A stretch of DNA of 64,000 nucleotides from Mesorhizobium kowhaii (GCF_003253745.1 NZ_MZXV01000037.1:28715-92714); one strand, 5' to 3'; counted from the stretch's first letter, positions 27,274 to 37,599 are shown. Translations and numbers: made by a program. The notes: generated by a model from the sequence alone, not told the origin.

Positions 27274-29159
27274 ATGAGGGCAATCGTCGACCGTGACTTG
27301 ATCGACGTTCGGCTATGTCAGCGCTGCCTTCCCACCACCTTGGTTGGAAGCGCCGACCACGGCTTGGATTTGACACCGGGAAGCTGTCGAGAACCTGACG
27401 ACGGCAACGTGTGGCCGACGGCCGATTCGGTGCAACAGACGCTGTGTCAACATCGCCTCGTGGCCAGACTTTGGCGTCTACTGCAGCATTGGCGCCATCA
27501 CGAGTTCTCCAACCAGCAGCCGTTCTTCTGCCACATCGAAGCGGTCGAGACGGCAATCTGGCTGGCCGAGGTTGCGCGCGGGCGAAAGCAGTATGCGCAC
27601 ATCTTTCGCCACCTGCAGGAGGCCAATCGCGATGCAAACCCGGAACTCTTTCGCCTTGCCCTGAAGCTGGCGACGGGCGCCGGCAAGACGACTGTCGTGG
27701 CCATGCTGATCGCTTGGCAGTCGATCAACGCAGCACGGCAGCCGAACTCGTCGCTCTTCTCGCGAGGGTTCCTGCTGGTGGCCCCAGGCATCACGATCAA
27801 GGACCGGCTGCGCGTGCTGAATCCTTCAGACACGGACAATTACTACCGCATGCGCGAGCTCGTTCCGGCCGAACTGATGACCGACCTCGGCAAGGCCAAG
27901 ATCGTTATTATCAACTACCACGCCTTCCAGCGCCGCAAGGCGCACGACCTCAACCCTGTCGGCGAACGGCTGATGCAGGGCGCACCGGCCGGCCGATCGA
28001 GAAGCAGGAGGCGAAGGCGAAACGCTCGCCCGCGCTTGCGGCGAGCTCCTTCACCTGAAGAACATCGTCGTCATCAACGACGAGGCGCACCATTGCTATC
28101 GCGAGCGGCAGGCACGGACGAGGAGTCGGAGGCGAAGGGCGAGGACAGGAAGGGGCAAAGAAGAACAACGAGGCCCGCGCCTTTGGATTTCCGGGCTGGA
28201 GGCGCTGAAGCGCAGGGTCGGTCTGCGCGCCGTCTTCCTGCGCGGCTCGGACTACGAGGAGGGCACATTGGGTGGTGTCGGACTTCAGCCTCGTCGACGC
28301 AATCTAATGTGGCATCGTCAAGCTGCCGCGTGTGCCGGTCTCGGACAATGCCGTCAACGCCGAGGCGCCAGTCTACCGCAATTTGTGGGACCACATCGGC
28401 AAAGTCATGCCGAAAAAGGGTGCGGGCAAGTCCGGCGAACTCGACCCGCTTTCGATCCCCGCCCAGCTCCAGACCGCGCTGATCTCCCTCTTCAGCCACT
28501 ACAAGACAGAATATGACGAATGGCAGCGCGTGCCCATTCCAGTGCCGCCGGTCTTCATCGTGGTCTGCAACAACACGGCAAGCTCCAAGCTGGTCTACGA
28601 ATGGGTCTCCGGATGGCAACGCGGGGGCGAGCGCCAGATGCAGACCATCCATCATGGGCATCTCGAGCTGTTCAGCAATTACGAGGGACTCCGGTTTCCG
28701 CGAAATGGCTACGGGCGAGATCGAGCAGTTCCGCCGCGAGAAGCAGGGCGCGAAGGAGCGGCAGCCGAAAACATCTCGGACAGCGAGCTTCTGCGCGAGG
28801 TGATGAACACGGTCGGCCAGAAAGGTCGCGTCGCCTTCGGACTGAGGGTCCTACAGACCGACCCGACCGAGGCTGACACCAGCGCGAGCGGCTTCGCCGC
28901 CCACTACAATGTAAACGCTGGCGTCGCGACGGGACGGAGCAAGGCGCTAAGCCACTACAACGCCCACATATCGACGAAGCCTGTTTCGGGCTGGCACCTC
29001 CAGCCAGGACATATCTTCAAAGCCGGTCAGGAGATGTGGGTGCGTGCGCGCATTGCGGAACCGGAGCGCGACCTCATAGCGCCCACACCTCAAGGACGCC
29101 ATCGACGTTTCGAAGCCGGACATGAACTTCGCAATGCGAAGTTGCCTGGAGCGTCTTGA
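27274..29159 (+). pseudogene. Type III restriction-type DEAD/DEAH helicase, degenerate
   Basis: Frames on the plus strand join into part of a large restriction helicase: 'QQPFFCHIEAVETAIWLAEV', Walker A 'LALKLATGAGKTTVVAMLIA', 'FLLVAPGITIKDRLRVLNPS', 'KIVIINYHAFQRRKAHDLNP'. After shifts near 28000, 'LLHLKNIVVINDEAHHCYRE' (DEAH box) follows, then 'VPPVFIVVCNNTASSKLVYE'. The helicase C-terminal motifs after 'ELLREVMNTVGQKGR' are not recognisable, and the frame ends in unfamiliar sequence. The protein's front and nuclease end are missing. At least three shifts are present. Confidence 0.7.
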
Positions 29160-29253
29160 GGAATGCATCTCCGAAATCCCGGAGAAACACAGGCGTTAGC
29201 GAAAGCTTTGTCGCCCTCAATGCTTGTAGCCGAACATCATCTCTCCCCTGCGG

Positions 29254-29803
29254 TTATTCGATCCTCAGAAAATGCGGAATGGAAGGCGGTCCAGCCAGGC
29301 GCGAATGGCTGGCCCCAGCACCAAGTTCAGCCGGCTTTGCAGTCCTGTACAAGGATTCCGAAGGCCACCTGTTGCCCGCGTCGTCAGCAGATCGTAGATC
29401 AAATTCCACATCAGTTCGGCCATCTCCCCAGCCTCTTCCCCGGTCATCTGATCGAGCGTGGCATGCAGATGACCCTGCTGCGGATTGCTCGCCTTCACGG
29501 CGGTAAGCCGCGACATGATCTCTTGTACCGCGCTGCCATTTCATGACTGTTAAGTGCTTGCTTGGACAGGGTGGAATGACATGTACGCGCCTTCCAGCCG
29601 TTTGCGGATGTCGCCGAGCGACACCAGGCTGGACATGGCGATCGCGAATCTCTCACGGGCATACTCTTGTCCCATCTTCTTTCCTTTCGACCTGGAGCGT
29701 CGCCGTAGCATGGCAACCATCTCTTGCATCCGGCGCTCGGCGTCACGCGATCGATGGATGATCGCCAACAGCGACGCCAGGCCGTCGGCAGGCGGGTAGA
29801 CAA
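29254..29803 (-). pseudogene. Unidentified small protein gene, frameshifted
   Basis: Three minus-strand frames link up: 'QEYARERFAIAMSSLVSLGD' and 'IRKRLEGAYMSFHPVQ', then 'NSHEMAARYK', then 'EIMSRLTAVKASNPQQGHLH' and 'LDQMTGEEAGEMAELMWNLI'. One missing G near 29523 explains the last shift. The continuity suggests a former gene of about 150 residues, mostly helical. I do not recognise the family. It is transcribed away from the amine oxidase gene at 29888. Confidence 0.45.
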
Positions 29804-29887
29804 TCGTCTGAGGCCGGTCTACCGCTGACCCGCTGCCCCGCGCCCGGTTATTCTCGTCCTTGCGATCCCCCTGAAAGAGTAGCTCCG

Positions 29888-31474
29888 ATGCTTCCTCCCC
29901 AACTCAGCCGCCGCGATCTCCTGACCATGATCGGCGCGCTTGCCGGCAGTGAGGCCATGTATCAGGCCATGACGACCCTGGGCTTCGCGCAGGAGTCGCC
30001 CTACAAGGGTCCGATCAAGCTGGACGGCGATCCGAAAGGGGCTTCCGTTCTCGTACTCGGCGGCGGACTGGCCGGCATGGTCGCTGCGTACGAGCTCAGC
30101 AAGGTCGGCTACAAGGTGCAGGTTCTGGAGTACAGGGAAAAAGCCGGCGGTCGCTGCTGGTCGCTGCGTGGCGGCGACAATTACACCGAGCTCGGCGGCT
30201 TCGAGCAGGAATGCAAGTTCGACGAGGGTCTTTATATCAATCCCGGCCCGTGGCGTATCCCTTACCATCACCATGCCGTGCTGGATTACTGCAAGCGGCT
30301 CGGCGTCAAACTCGAGGCGTTCGTGCAGGTGAACCACAACGCCTACTTGCATTCGGTCAAGGCGTTCGAAGGCAAGCCGCAGCGCTACCGCCATGTCAGC
30401 GCGGATTTCAACGGCCATGTCGCCGAGCTGCTTTCCAAGGTGACGAAGCAGGGTGGACTCGACCAGGCGGTCTCGACGGAGGACCGGGAGAAGCTGCTGG
30501 AAGCGTTGCAGAGCTGGGGCGCGCTTGACGAAAACTACGCTTACGTCGCTGGCACTCACAGCAGCGAGCGGCGAGGCTTTGATATTGAACCGGGCGGCGG
30601 CCAGATGCCGCTGGCCAAGCCATCGCAGCCGATAGGGCTCTCCGACATCGTGCAATCCGGCCTGTGGAGCAGCCTTAGCACTGGCAGTCTCTATGACTTC
30701 CAGACCACGATGCTGCAGCCGGTCGGCGGCATGGACATGATAGCCAGGGCGTTCGAGAGGGAAGTCGGCAGCCTTACCAAATACAACGTGAAGGTCACGG
30801 AGATCGACCAGGACGACGAAAGCGTCACCATCCGCTACGAGGATGCGCGAAAGGGCGGCGAGGCGCAGACCGCCACCGCTGACTGGTGTATCTGCACCGT
30901 GCCGTTCTCCGTGCTCAGCCAGATCAAAACCAAGGTGTCGACCAAAACGAAGGCGGCGATTGACAACCTGCCTTACGGTGCCGCGATCAAGGTGGGATTG
31001 CAGTTCAAGCGCCGCTTTTGGGAAGAGGACGAACACATCTACGGCGGCATCACCTATACCGACCTGCCCAACACGCTGATCTCCTATCCCAGCACCGACT
31101 ATCACAGCCCGGGCAAGGGCGTGCTGCTCGGCGCCTTTTCATTGGAGGCCTGGGCTTACGAGTTCACGTCGCTGCCGCCGGAAGAGCGCATCCAGAAGGC
31201 GCTGGAGTACGGGGCTCAGATCCATCCGCAATACAAAGACGAGTTCGACAACGGCGTTGCCGTCGGCTGGCACCGCGTGCCATGGACGCTCGGCTGCTAT
31301 GGCGAATGGACCGAGGAGAAGCGCAAGGAACACTATCATGCGGCAAGCTCGATCGACGGGCGCATCGCCATGGCCGGCGAGCACATCTCCTACATGCCGG
31401 CCTGGATGGAAGGAGCGATCCTGTCTTCGCTCGATGCGATCGGGCGTCTCCACCAACGCGTGGTCAGCGGCTGA
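29888..31474 (+). CDS. Exported FAD-dependent amine oxidase/dehydrogenase
   Basis: 528 residues. The N-terminus 'SRRDLLTMIGALAGSEAMYQ' has an SRRDLL Tat-like motif, implying folded export. The FAD site is 'ASVLVLGGGLAGMVAAYELS' followed by 'REKAGGRCWSLRGG'; the amine-oxidase core and the C-terminal FAD motif 'GRIAMAGEHISYMPAWMEGA' complete the flavin monoamine oxidase family. Stop to next start is 51 bases, and the next gene encodes a cytochrome c. This pairing is seen for nicotine-type amine dehydrogenases that hand electrons to cytochrome c instead of oxygen. The substrate is unknown. Intact. Confidence 0.85.
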   Translation: MLPPQLSRRDLLTMIGALAGSEAMYQAMTTLGFAQESPYKGPIKLDGDPKGASVLVLGGGLAGMVAAYELSKVGYKVQVLEYREKAGGRCWSLRGGDNYTELGGFEQECKFDEGLYINPGPWRIPYHHHAVLDYCKRLGVKLEAFVQVNHNAYLHSVKAFEGKPQRYRHVSADFNGHVAELLSKVTKQGGLDQAVSTEDREKLLEALQSWGALDENYAYVAGTHSSERRGFDIEPGGGQMPLAKPSQPIGLSDIVQSGLWSSLSTGSLYDFQTTMLQPVGGMDMIARAFEREVGSLTKYNVKVTEIDQDDESVTIRYEDARKGGEAQTATADWCICTVPFSVLSQIKTKVSTKTKAAIDNLPYGAAIKVGLQFKRRFWEEDEHIYGGITYTDLPNTLISYPSTDYHSPGKGVLLGAFSLEAWAYEFTSLPPEERIQKALEYGAQIHPQYKDEFDNGVAVGWHRVPWTLGCYGEWTEEKRKEHYHAASSIDGRIAMAGEHISYMPAWMEGAILSSLDAIGRLHQRVVSG

Positions 31475-31525
31475 CGGCCCGCCGCCAGCCAGCTCGCCCT
31501 GACCGCAATCTGGAGACTTTTGGAC

Positions 31526-31930
31526 ATGAATCGGATCACCTCTTTCGCCGCCACCGTTGCCGTTGCGGCTTTCGCTGCGTTTCCTGTTTTTGGGCAATCG
31601 TCCGACTCGACCGGTTTTGGCGATGCCTCGAAGATCCAATCCAGAGATGGCGCCGGGATTTACGCGGCGATCTGCCGGGGTTGCCACATGCCGGAAGGCG
31701 TCGGCGCGGTCGGGGCCGGCAAATATCCGGCGCTCGCGAAGAACGAGAAGCTCGAAGCGGGCGCTTATCCGGTCGTCATGGTGGTCAAGGGTCAGAAGGC
31801 GATGCCGCCGCTCGGCTCCTATCTCGATGACGAGCAGGTGACGGCCGTGGTTAATTACATCCGTACCAATTTCGGCAACAACTACACGGATGCGGTGACT
31901 GTCGAAGACGTGCAGGCGGCGCGCCCGTAA
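31526..31930 (+). CDS. Periplasmic c-type cytochrome, partner of the amine oxidase
   Basis: 134 residues. A Sec signal peptide ('MNRITSFAATVAVAAFAAFP') is followed by one heme c site 'AICRGCHMPEGVGAVG' (CxxCH) and a distal Met in 'GQKAMPPLGSYLDDEQVTAV', a class I cytochrome c. Its place right behind the FAD amine oxidase suggests that it takes electrons from it and passes them to the respiratory chain. I chose ATG 31526 over a TTG two codons upstream. Intact. Confidence 0.85.
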   Translation: MNRITSFAATVAVAAFAAFPVFGQSSDSTGFGDASKIQSRDGAGIYAAICRGCHMPEGVGAVGAGKYPALAKNEKLEAGAYPVVMVVKGQKAMPPLGSYLDDEQVTAVVNYIRTNFGNNYTDAVTVEDVQAARP

Positions 31931-32047
31931 ACCCGGCCTGAAAGGTCATTGCAGGCGCATTACCGGCGGGCGCACGCTGACCTTCCTAGGCTCCGCGGCT
32001 ATCTCGAACAGGAGTTGGTGCCGCTACGCTCTAAACTCCAGGCCACG

Positions 32048-32142
32048 AAAGCACTGGGCTGGAAAACGCCCGCTGAGGCGCTTGACGAGTGGTTGCGGTA
32101 GGTCAAACAGATTGGTGTTGCGACGACCGGCCTGAATCCGCC
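32048..32142 (+). pseudogene. IS30 3'-end fragment
   Basis: 'LGWKTPAEALDEWLR' plus stop matches the end of the IS30 transposase at 22335 ('LNWKTPAEALDELLP'). It is followed by the element end GGTGTTGCGACGACCGGCCT and GAATCCGCC, ending at 32142. The rest of the element is missing. Confidence 0.75.
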
Positions 32143-32149
32143 CAATTTT

Positions 32150-32440
32150 CGTGCGCTGCCCATTCCGGTCTTCTCAACCTGCACGGCACCCAGCCAAGCA
32201 TGAGCCGCGTTGGCACTACGACAATGCGAGGCGGAAAGCTTCATGAAAACAATGAAGCAGGGAGTAGTGCAGGTCCTCAAGGACCCGGCCGACGCCCACC
32301 TAAAGGATCGGGACCTTCATCGAAACCATCTACAATCAGCAGCGGTTGCACTCGGCGCTCGACTATTAACCGCGGACTCGATGCCCTGTCAGCTATGCCT
32401 TCGGCTCCAACGTGCATATGTCGATTGGCTAAAGTAATGG
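32150..32440 (+). pseudogene. IS3-family OrfB C-terminal remnant
   Basis: Frames give 'ESFMKTMKQGV' (traces), then 'GTFIETIYNQQRLHSALDY' and a stop. This is the end of the IS3 transposase core, of a subgroup different from the element at 21989. It is too degraded to set exact ends. Confidence 0.55.
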
Positions 32441-32734
32441 AACGTCCAATAGACATTGCCAGAACCTAAACAGACCCATCAGACCTTTGCGTGTTGGGTA
32501 CAAGACTTTGGTCCTGCCGTCTTCTAGTGAGGAAGAACGGAAGTGACTCGACACGAAATAGGGCCGCTTTGCATCAGGTCAAGGCGTCGGATGACTCTAG
32601 CTGGCGTTGGCCGGTGCCCATAGACAAGCGTTGGGGTAAAGGCGCTGGCCAAGCGGACAGCAGGTCCGCCGCAGGGACAAGCTAATATACTGAAGGCCGT
32701 TTCATAGATTTTTGCCAACACTTCACAGGCAGCC
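32441..32734. other. Intergenic stretch
   Basis: About 290 bases downstream of the IS remnants and of the ssuB 3' end. No gene, repeat or clear terminator seen. Confidence 0.4.
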
Positions 32735-33499
32735 CTAGTGCAGGCCGAACTCCCGCAGCAATTCTTCGCGGTAGCGCACGAAGTGGCTTTCGCTGCGCTC
32801 GCGCGGCCGCGGCAGGTCGACGGTGATCAGCCCCGCCGCGCCGCCCTTCTCCTTGGGCAGGATCAGGACGCGGTCGGCGAGATAGATCGCCTCCTCCAGA
32901 TCATGGGTGACCATGACCATGGTGACGTTCTCTTCATTCCAGATGCGCGCCAGTTCCTCCTGCATGGAAATCTTAGTCATGGCGTCTAGGGCGCCGAGCG
33001 GTTCGTCGAGCAGCAGGATCTCGGGCTGCACTGTCAAGGCGCGGGCAATGCCGACACGCTGCGCCATGCCGCCGGAAAGCTGGCTCGTGAATTCGCTGAG
33101 GCCTACCAGCGCGGTGTAAAAGCGCGCCCGCTCCTCGGCTTCCGCCTTCCCCAGCCCGCGCACTTCGAGACCGAACGCGACGTTGCCGAGCACGGTCAGC
33201 CAGGGCAGCAGCCGCGGTTCCTGGAAGATTACCGCCCGCTCCGCGCCAACGCCCTGGACTTGCTCGCCGTCGATCGCGACAGCGCCGCCGTCCGCGGTCT
33301 CCAGCCCGGCGAGGATGCGCAGCAGCGTCGTTTTGCCGGATCCGCTGGCGCCGACGATGACCAGGCATTCGCCGGAGCGGATGTCGAGGTTGAGCGAGCG
33401 GAGCACGGGAAGCCGGCGCCCGCCGTGGCTGAAGGACTTCGACAGATCGCGTATCGTGACCTCACCGCCGCGTGTGGTAACCATGGACTGCGCCTCCAA
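32735..33499 (-). CDS. ssuB: ABC transporter ATPase, sulfonate/nitrate/taurine type
   Basis: 254 residues. Walker A 'CLVIVGASGSGKTTLLRILA', Q-loop 'VIFQEPRLLPWLTVLGNVAF', ABC signature 'FTSQLSGGMAQRVGIARALT', Walker B 'PEILLLDEPLGALDAMTKIS' and H-loop 'VTMVMVTHDLEEAIYLADRV' are all intact. It would power sulfonate uptake with the SsuA and SsuC genes upstream, both of which are frameshifted. It starts 4 bases after ssuA ends, so it belongs to the same operon (37402 down to 32735). Confidence 0.85.
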   Translation of the reverse strand: MEAQSMVTTRGGEVTIRDLSKSFSHGGRRLPVLRSLNLDIRSGECLVIVGASGSGKTTLLRILAGLETADGGAVAIDGEQVQGVGAERAVIFQEPRLLPWLTVLGNVAFGLEVRGLGKAEAEERARFYTALVGLSEFTSQLSGGMAQRVGIARALTVQPEILLLDEPLGALDAMTKISMQEELARIWNEENVTMVMVTHDLEEAIYLADRVLILPKEKGGAAGLITVDLPRPRERSESHFVRYREELLREFGLH

Positions 33500-33502
33500 T
33501 GC

Positions 33503-34500
33503 TCAATTGGTCTTGGTTTCGCCCGCGCGGTAGAGGATGTCGGCAGCCTTGAGCTTGCCTTTCGGCAAGCGGCCGTCACGCTCCAGGATGCTCACCCAGA
33601 AGTCGATGTCTTGGTCGGTCGCCGCCGCCTTTTCGCGCAAGCCAAAGCCCGTCCAATAGCGCGCCAGTTCGCCGTTTTCGCCGCGCTTGTTCAGGATGTC
33701 GGCCAGCACCTTGCGCGCCTCGTCGGGGTTCTGCCTCGACCAGTCGGCGGCACGTGCCGACTGGTCGACGAAGTTGCGGGCGGCATCCGGATTGGCCGCG
33801 ATGAAATCCCGCCGCAGCACGACGAAGCCGCCGGCGATCTCGCCCAGCACATCGGTGTCGTTAAACACACCGCGCACGCCGCCATTGGCGACCAGCGCGC
33901 CGGCGAAGGTCGCCTGCCAGTAGCCGAGCCCCGCGATATCGACCTGACGCGAGCGTAGGGTCTGCTCGAGCTGCGGCCCGGGCACCACGACCAGCTTTGC
34001 CGCATCCGGCGGCAGGCCAACGCTGTGCAGCGCCTCGCGCACCGTGTAGTCGAGATGGGCGCCGAGCGTGTTGACGGAGATGGTCTTGCCGGCGATGTCG
34101 GCGATCGATTTGATCGGGCTGTCTTCAAGCACGTAGAAGACGCTTTTCACGTCCTTGTTGATGCCGTTGCTCGGATAGGCGGCAACGAAGTCATTGCCGC
34201 CTGCGATCGAGTTGATCACCGCCGGCGTAGCGGCCGACCCCGATCGACAGTGCCGGAGGCGAGCGCGAACAACGATTCAGGACCGCCACCGACATAGCCG
34301 ACATTCTCGAGCTCGATGCCGAGGCCCTTGAAATAGCCGAGCTCGTCGGCGAGCTCATGCGGGGAGATGCCGCCGCGGCCGGCGAGATAGCGTATCTTGA
34401 CGGAAGCAGCTTGCGACTTGGCGATCGCAGGCAACCCGGCGGCGATGAGGCCGGCGGCAAGCGGTGCGCCGGCTAGCAGGGAACGGCGAGTGATTTTCAT
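33503..34500 (-). pseudogene. ssuA: Sulfonate-binding periplasmic protein, one frameshift
   Basis: ATG 34500 opens a twin-Arg signal 'MKITRRSLLAGAPLAAGLIA', then the SBP core 'VKIRYLAGRGGISPHELADE', 'GGGPESLFALASGTVD'. A one-base deletion near 34240 shifts the frame. The rest is intact in the next frame: 'INSIAGGNDFVAAYPSNGIN', 'IKSIADIAGKTISVNTLGAH', 'DIDFWVSILERDGRLPKGKL'. SsuA-type proteins bind aliphatic sulfonates for SsuBC. A single lesion in an otherwise complete gene of about 330 residues may be recent or a sequencing error. Confidence 0.8.
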
Positions 34501-34549
34501 GATCGGGTCTTTCCTGGGATTGAGAAAGGGCTGTCCTGAATTGAGTGGC

Positions 34550-35405
34550 GGCTGGTCAGCCTGCGGTATTGCTCCAGCGGCAGAGCCGCCGCTGCAGGCT
34601 GACCAGCGCCTGGTTGGCGATCAGGCCGAGTGCCGCGAGGATGACGATGCCGCGAACATCAGCGGGATCTGGAAGTTGTACTGCGCGTTCATCACCTGGA
34701 AGCCGATGCCCTTGTTGGCGCCGATCATTTTTCGGAAGCGATCAGCAACAGCAGGGCCGTGGTGGCGCTGAGCCTCAAGCCCACGAAGATCGAGGGCACG
34801 GCACCCGGCAACACGACGCGGCGGAACACGGTCAGCCGCGCAGCGCCATAGACCCGGGCCATTTCGAGCAGTTTCGGATCGACTTCCTTGACGCCGCTGG
34901 TGGTGTTGAGCAGCAGCGGAAACAAGGTCGCCCAGAAGATGACGAAGATCTTTGAGGTTTCACCCAGCCCCAGCAGCAGGATGAACACCGGGTAGAGCGC
35001 CAGCGCGGAGGTCTGCCGGAAAACCTGCAGGATCGGATCGAGCGCGGTTTCGACGGCGCGCACCTGGCCCATGAACAGGCCGAGCGGAATGGCGACCGCG
35101 ACGGCGGCTGCGAAGGCAATGCCGGCACGTTGCAGGCTGATGGCGATGTCGCCGAGCAAGGCACCGCCGGCGAGCCCCTTCCACAGAGCGCCAACGATCA
35201 TGTCGATCGGCGGCAGCACGGCGGCATTGACCCACCCGACGCTGCTTGCCAGCTGCCAGAACGCCAGGAACGCCAGAAGAACGCCGTAGCGCGACAGGAA
35301 GCGGGCGATGGCTCGGCCGCCGAGGCGCAGGAAGTCGGTGTCGAAGCCGGTTCCGCTGCGGCGTGCGCCGATCGTGATCGGCCGCTCGATGTGCTGCAAA
35401 GTCAT
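34550..35405 (-). pseudogene. ssuC: Sulfonate ABC transporter permease, frameshifted near the 3' end
   Basis: Starts at ATG 35405 ('MTLQHIERPITIGARRSGTG'). Membrane helices include 'YGVLLAFLAFWQLASSVGWV' and 'TSALALYPVFILLLGLGETS', and 'MARVYGAARLTVFRRVVLPG' is the permease EAA loop. At 'LLLLIASEK' two extra bases break the frame (expected 'ASEMIGANKGIGFQVMNAQY'), and a missing base follows soon after ('MFAAIVILAALGLIANQALV' in pieces). The last helix is thus lost. Otherwise full length. Confidence 0.8.
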
Positions 35406-35446
35406 CGTCTTGCCCTTCCTTGGAAGATTGTTGGCGCGTCGGAGGA

Positions 35447-36811
35447 TTATTCGGCGGCCAGCGCGGTCGAGCGTGCGGCGGTCCACGGGTTTTCCGGCCG
35501 CCTGAGGCCAAGGTTCTCGCGGAGCGTACTGCCTTCGTAAGCCGAGCGGAACAGGCCGCGGCGCTGCAGCTCGGGGATGACCAGGTCGACGAAATCGTCG
35601 AGCGCGCCGGGCAGCCATGGCGGCAGGATGTTGAAGCCGTCAGCGGCCTCGCTGGTGAACCATTCCTCCAACTGGTCGGCGACCTGGGTGGCGCTGCCGA
35701 TGACGGTGTAGTGGCCGCGTGCCGTTGCTACCCACTGGTAGAGCTGGCGGATGGTGAAGTTGTGCTCGTCGGCAATCTGGCGGATCAGCACCTGGCGGCT
35801 CTTCATGCCTTCGGTTTCCTTGCTCGGCGGCAGCGGCCCGTCGAGCCGATAACCCCTGATGTCAAGCGTCTGGCCGGCCAGCGCGTTGAGTAGGGCGGCG
35901 CCGTCCTCAGGCAGGATGAGGTCGTTCAGCTGCTGGTATTTGGCGCGGGCTTCCTCTTCGGTGCGGCCGACGAAAGGCGCTACGCCCGGCATGATCAGCA
36001 CCTGCCAGGGATCGCGGCCGACGGCTGCCACGCGCGCCTTGATGTCGCGGTAGAATTCCTGCGCCGTCTCCAGCTTCTGATGGGCGGAGAAGATCACCTC
36101 GGCCGAGTGCGCGGCAAGCCCGCGTCCATCCTCGGACTGCCCGGCCTGCACCACCACCGGATGCCCCTGCACCGGGCGCGGCACGTTCAGCGGACCCTTG
36201 ACGCTGAAATGCTCGCCCTTGTGATCGATGTCGTGCAGCTTGTCCTTGTCGTAGAAGCGGCCCGACTGCTTGTCGCGGATGAAGGCGTCGTCCTCCCAGC
36301 TGTCCCACAGCGCCTTGACTGTCTCGACATGTTCATGCGCCCGCTCATAGCGCTCGGCGTGGTTGGGTTGGACATCGCGGTTGAAGTTCTGGGCGGTCTC
36401 ATCACCGGCCGAGGTCACGACGTTCCAGCCGGCGCGGCCATTCGACAACAGATCGAGCGAGGCGAATTTGCGCGCCAGCGTATACGGCTCCTCATAGGTG
36501 GTGGAGGCGGTGGCGATGAAGCCGAGATGCGTGGTAAGCGGCGCCAGCGCCGCGAACAGCGTCACCGGCTCGAAGCCCGCGATCTTGGCGTTGCCGCCTT
36601 GGCGGGCGCCGAGGCCGACCGTCAGATTGTCGGCCAGGAAATAGGCATCGAACAGGCCGCGCTCGGCGGTCAGCGCCAATTGCTTGTGGAACTCGAAATT
36701 GGTCGCGCCGTCGGCCGGTGCCTCGGGATGGCGCCACGCGGCGATATGCTGGCCACCGCCCGGGAGAAAGGCGCCTAGCTTGATCTGTCTGGATTTGCTG
36801 GAGCTGGTCAT
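35447..36811 (-). CDS. FMN-dependent monooxygenase, NtaA/SnaA/DszA family
   Basis: 454 residues, full length for the family: 'IKLGAFLPGGGQHIAAWRHP', 'TTHLGFIATASTTYEEPYTL', 'GRAGWNVVTSAGDETAQNFN', 'GHPVVVQAGQSEDGRGLAAH', 'LLNALAGQTLDIRGYRLDGP'. These two-component enzymes oxidise substrates such as nitrilotriacetate, alkanesulfonates or dibenzothiophene sulfone with FMNH2 from a partner reductase. The next gene upstream (36827) encodes such a reductase, and ABC sulfonate genes lie downstream, so desulfonation for sulfur supply is the likely role. Exact substrate unknown. Intact. Confidence 0.85.
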   Translation of the reverse strand: MTSSSKSRQIKLGAFLPGGGQHIAAWRHPEAPADGATNFEFHKQLALTAERGLFDAYFLADNLTVGLGARQGGNAKIAGFEPVTLFAALAPLTTHLGFIATASTTYEEPYTLARKFASLDLLSNGRAGWNVVTSAGDETAQNFNRDVQPNHAERYERAHEHVETVKALWDSWEDDAFIRDKQSGRFYDKDKLHDIDHKGEHFSVKGPLNVPRPVQGHPVVVQAGQSEDGRGLAAHSAEVIFSAHQKLETAQEFYRDIKARVAAVGRDPWQVLIMPGVAPFVGRTEEEARAKYQQLNDLILPEDGAALLNALAGQTLDIRGYRLDGPLPPSKETEGMKSRQVLIRQIADEHNFTIRQLYQWVATARGHYTVIGSATQVADQLEEWFTSEAADGFNILPPWLPGALDDFVDLVIPELQRRGLFRSAYEGSTLRENLGLRRPENPWTAARSTALAAE

Positions 36812-36826
36812 GGCTGAGTCCTCCGT

Positions 36827-37402
36827 TCAAACGGCTGCTTGGGCATCAGCTGCAAGGCCGATGCAGTGGGTCGCCCCGACAACGCGGGAAACTTCGGCAA
36901 CCGCTTGTCGCGCGCGGGCCTGGATGGCCTCCGACGCCAGCACGCCATTGGCGAAGTCGTCGTCGGAGGCGTAGATCGCCGTCGGCATGGTCAGCGCCTC
37001 GAAGAAGCCGAATAGCGGCCGGAGCTGATGCTCGACGATTAGCGAGTGCCGCTCTCCGCCGCCCGTTGCCGCGAGAATGACCGGCTTGCCGCGCAGCGAT
37101 GCCGGATCGAGCAGATCGAAGAAATGCTTGAAAAGCCCGGTGTAGCTGCCCTTGAAGGTCGGCGTGCCGACCACCAGCACATCCGCGCCCAACACTTGGC
37201 CGATGATGCTGCGCGCGGTCAGGTCGAGATTGCCAATGCTCCGTGCGGCGGGGAGCGAGGGACCGAGGTCTTCAATGTCGAATACAGCCGAAGTCGCCTC
37301 GATGTGGTCCGCCACCTCGCCGACGATATGACTGATGAACGCGTTGGTCTTCGACGGCCGCGTCAGATTGCCCGATATCCCCACGACCAGCTTTTTTGTC
37401 AT
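36827..37402 (-). CDS. msuE: NAD(P)H-dependent FMN reductase (MsuE/SsuE family)
   Basis: 191 residues of flavodoxin-like fold: 'KLVVGISGNLTRPSKTNAFI', 'DVLVVGTPTFKGSYTGLFKH', 'FFDLLDPASLRGKPVILAAT' and 'GGGERHSLIVEHQLRPLFGF' are MsuE/SsuE signatures. It would supply FMNH2 to the monooxygenase that starts 16 bases further on. First gene of the sulfonate operon; upstream is a 200-base gap. Intact. Confidence 0.85.
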   Translation of the reverse strand: MTKKLVVGISGNLTRPSKTNAFISHIVGEVADHIEATSAVFDIEDLGPSLPAARSIGNLDLTARSIIGQVLGADVLVVGTPTFKGSYTGLFKHFFDLLDPASLRGKPVILAATGGGERHSLIVEHQLRPLFGFFEALTMPTAIYASDDDFANGVLASEAIQARARQAVAEVSRVVGATHCIGLAADAQAAV

Positions 37403-37599
37403 TTCGGGCTCTCCTTAGATGCGCGCCTTCCATTAAGACTACCGATTTTGTAGAATTAAATGAGCGAGAACAACGCGGGGGGTCCCAATTGGTTCGCTAA
37501 GGTCCCGTAGTGTGCACCACGCTGGGTGGCCGGGGTCATGCCTTAGAGAAGTGAACGCGCCACCGGCCAGCCGAACCGTCAGTAGCGGCCACATCATTC

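Noticed and set aside
29819..31105. 428-residue open frame on the minus strand
   Set aside because: Antisense to the amine oxidase gene, which has clear FAD motifs and length on the plus strand.
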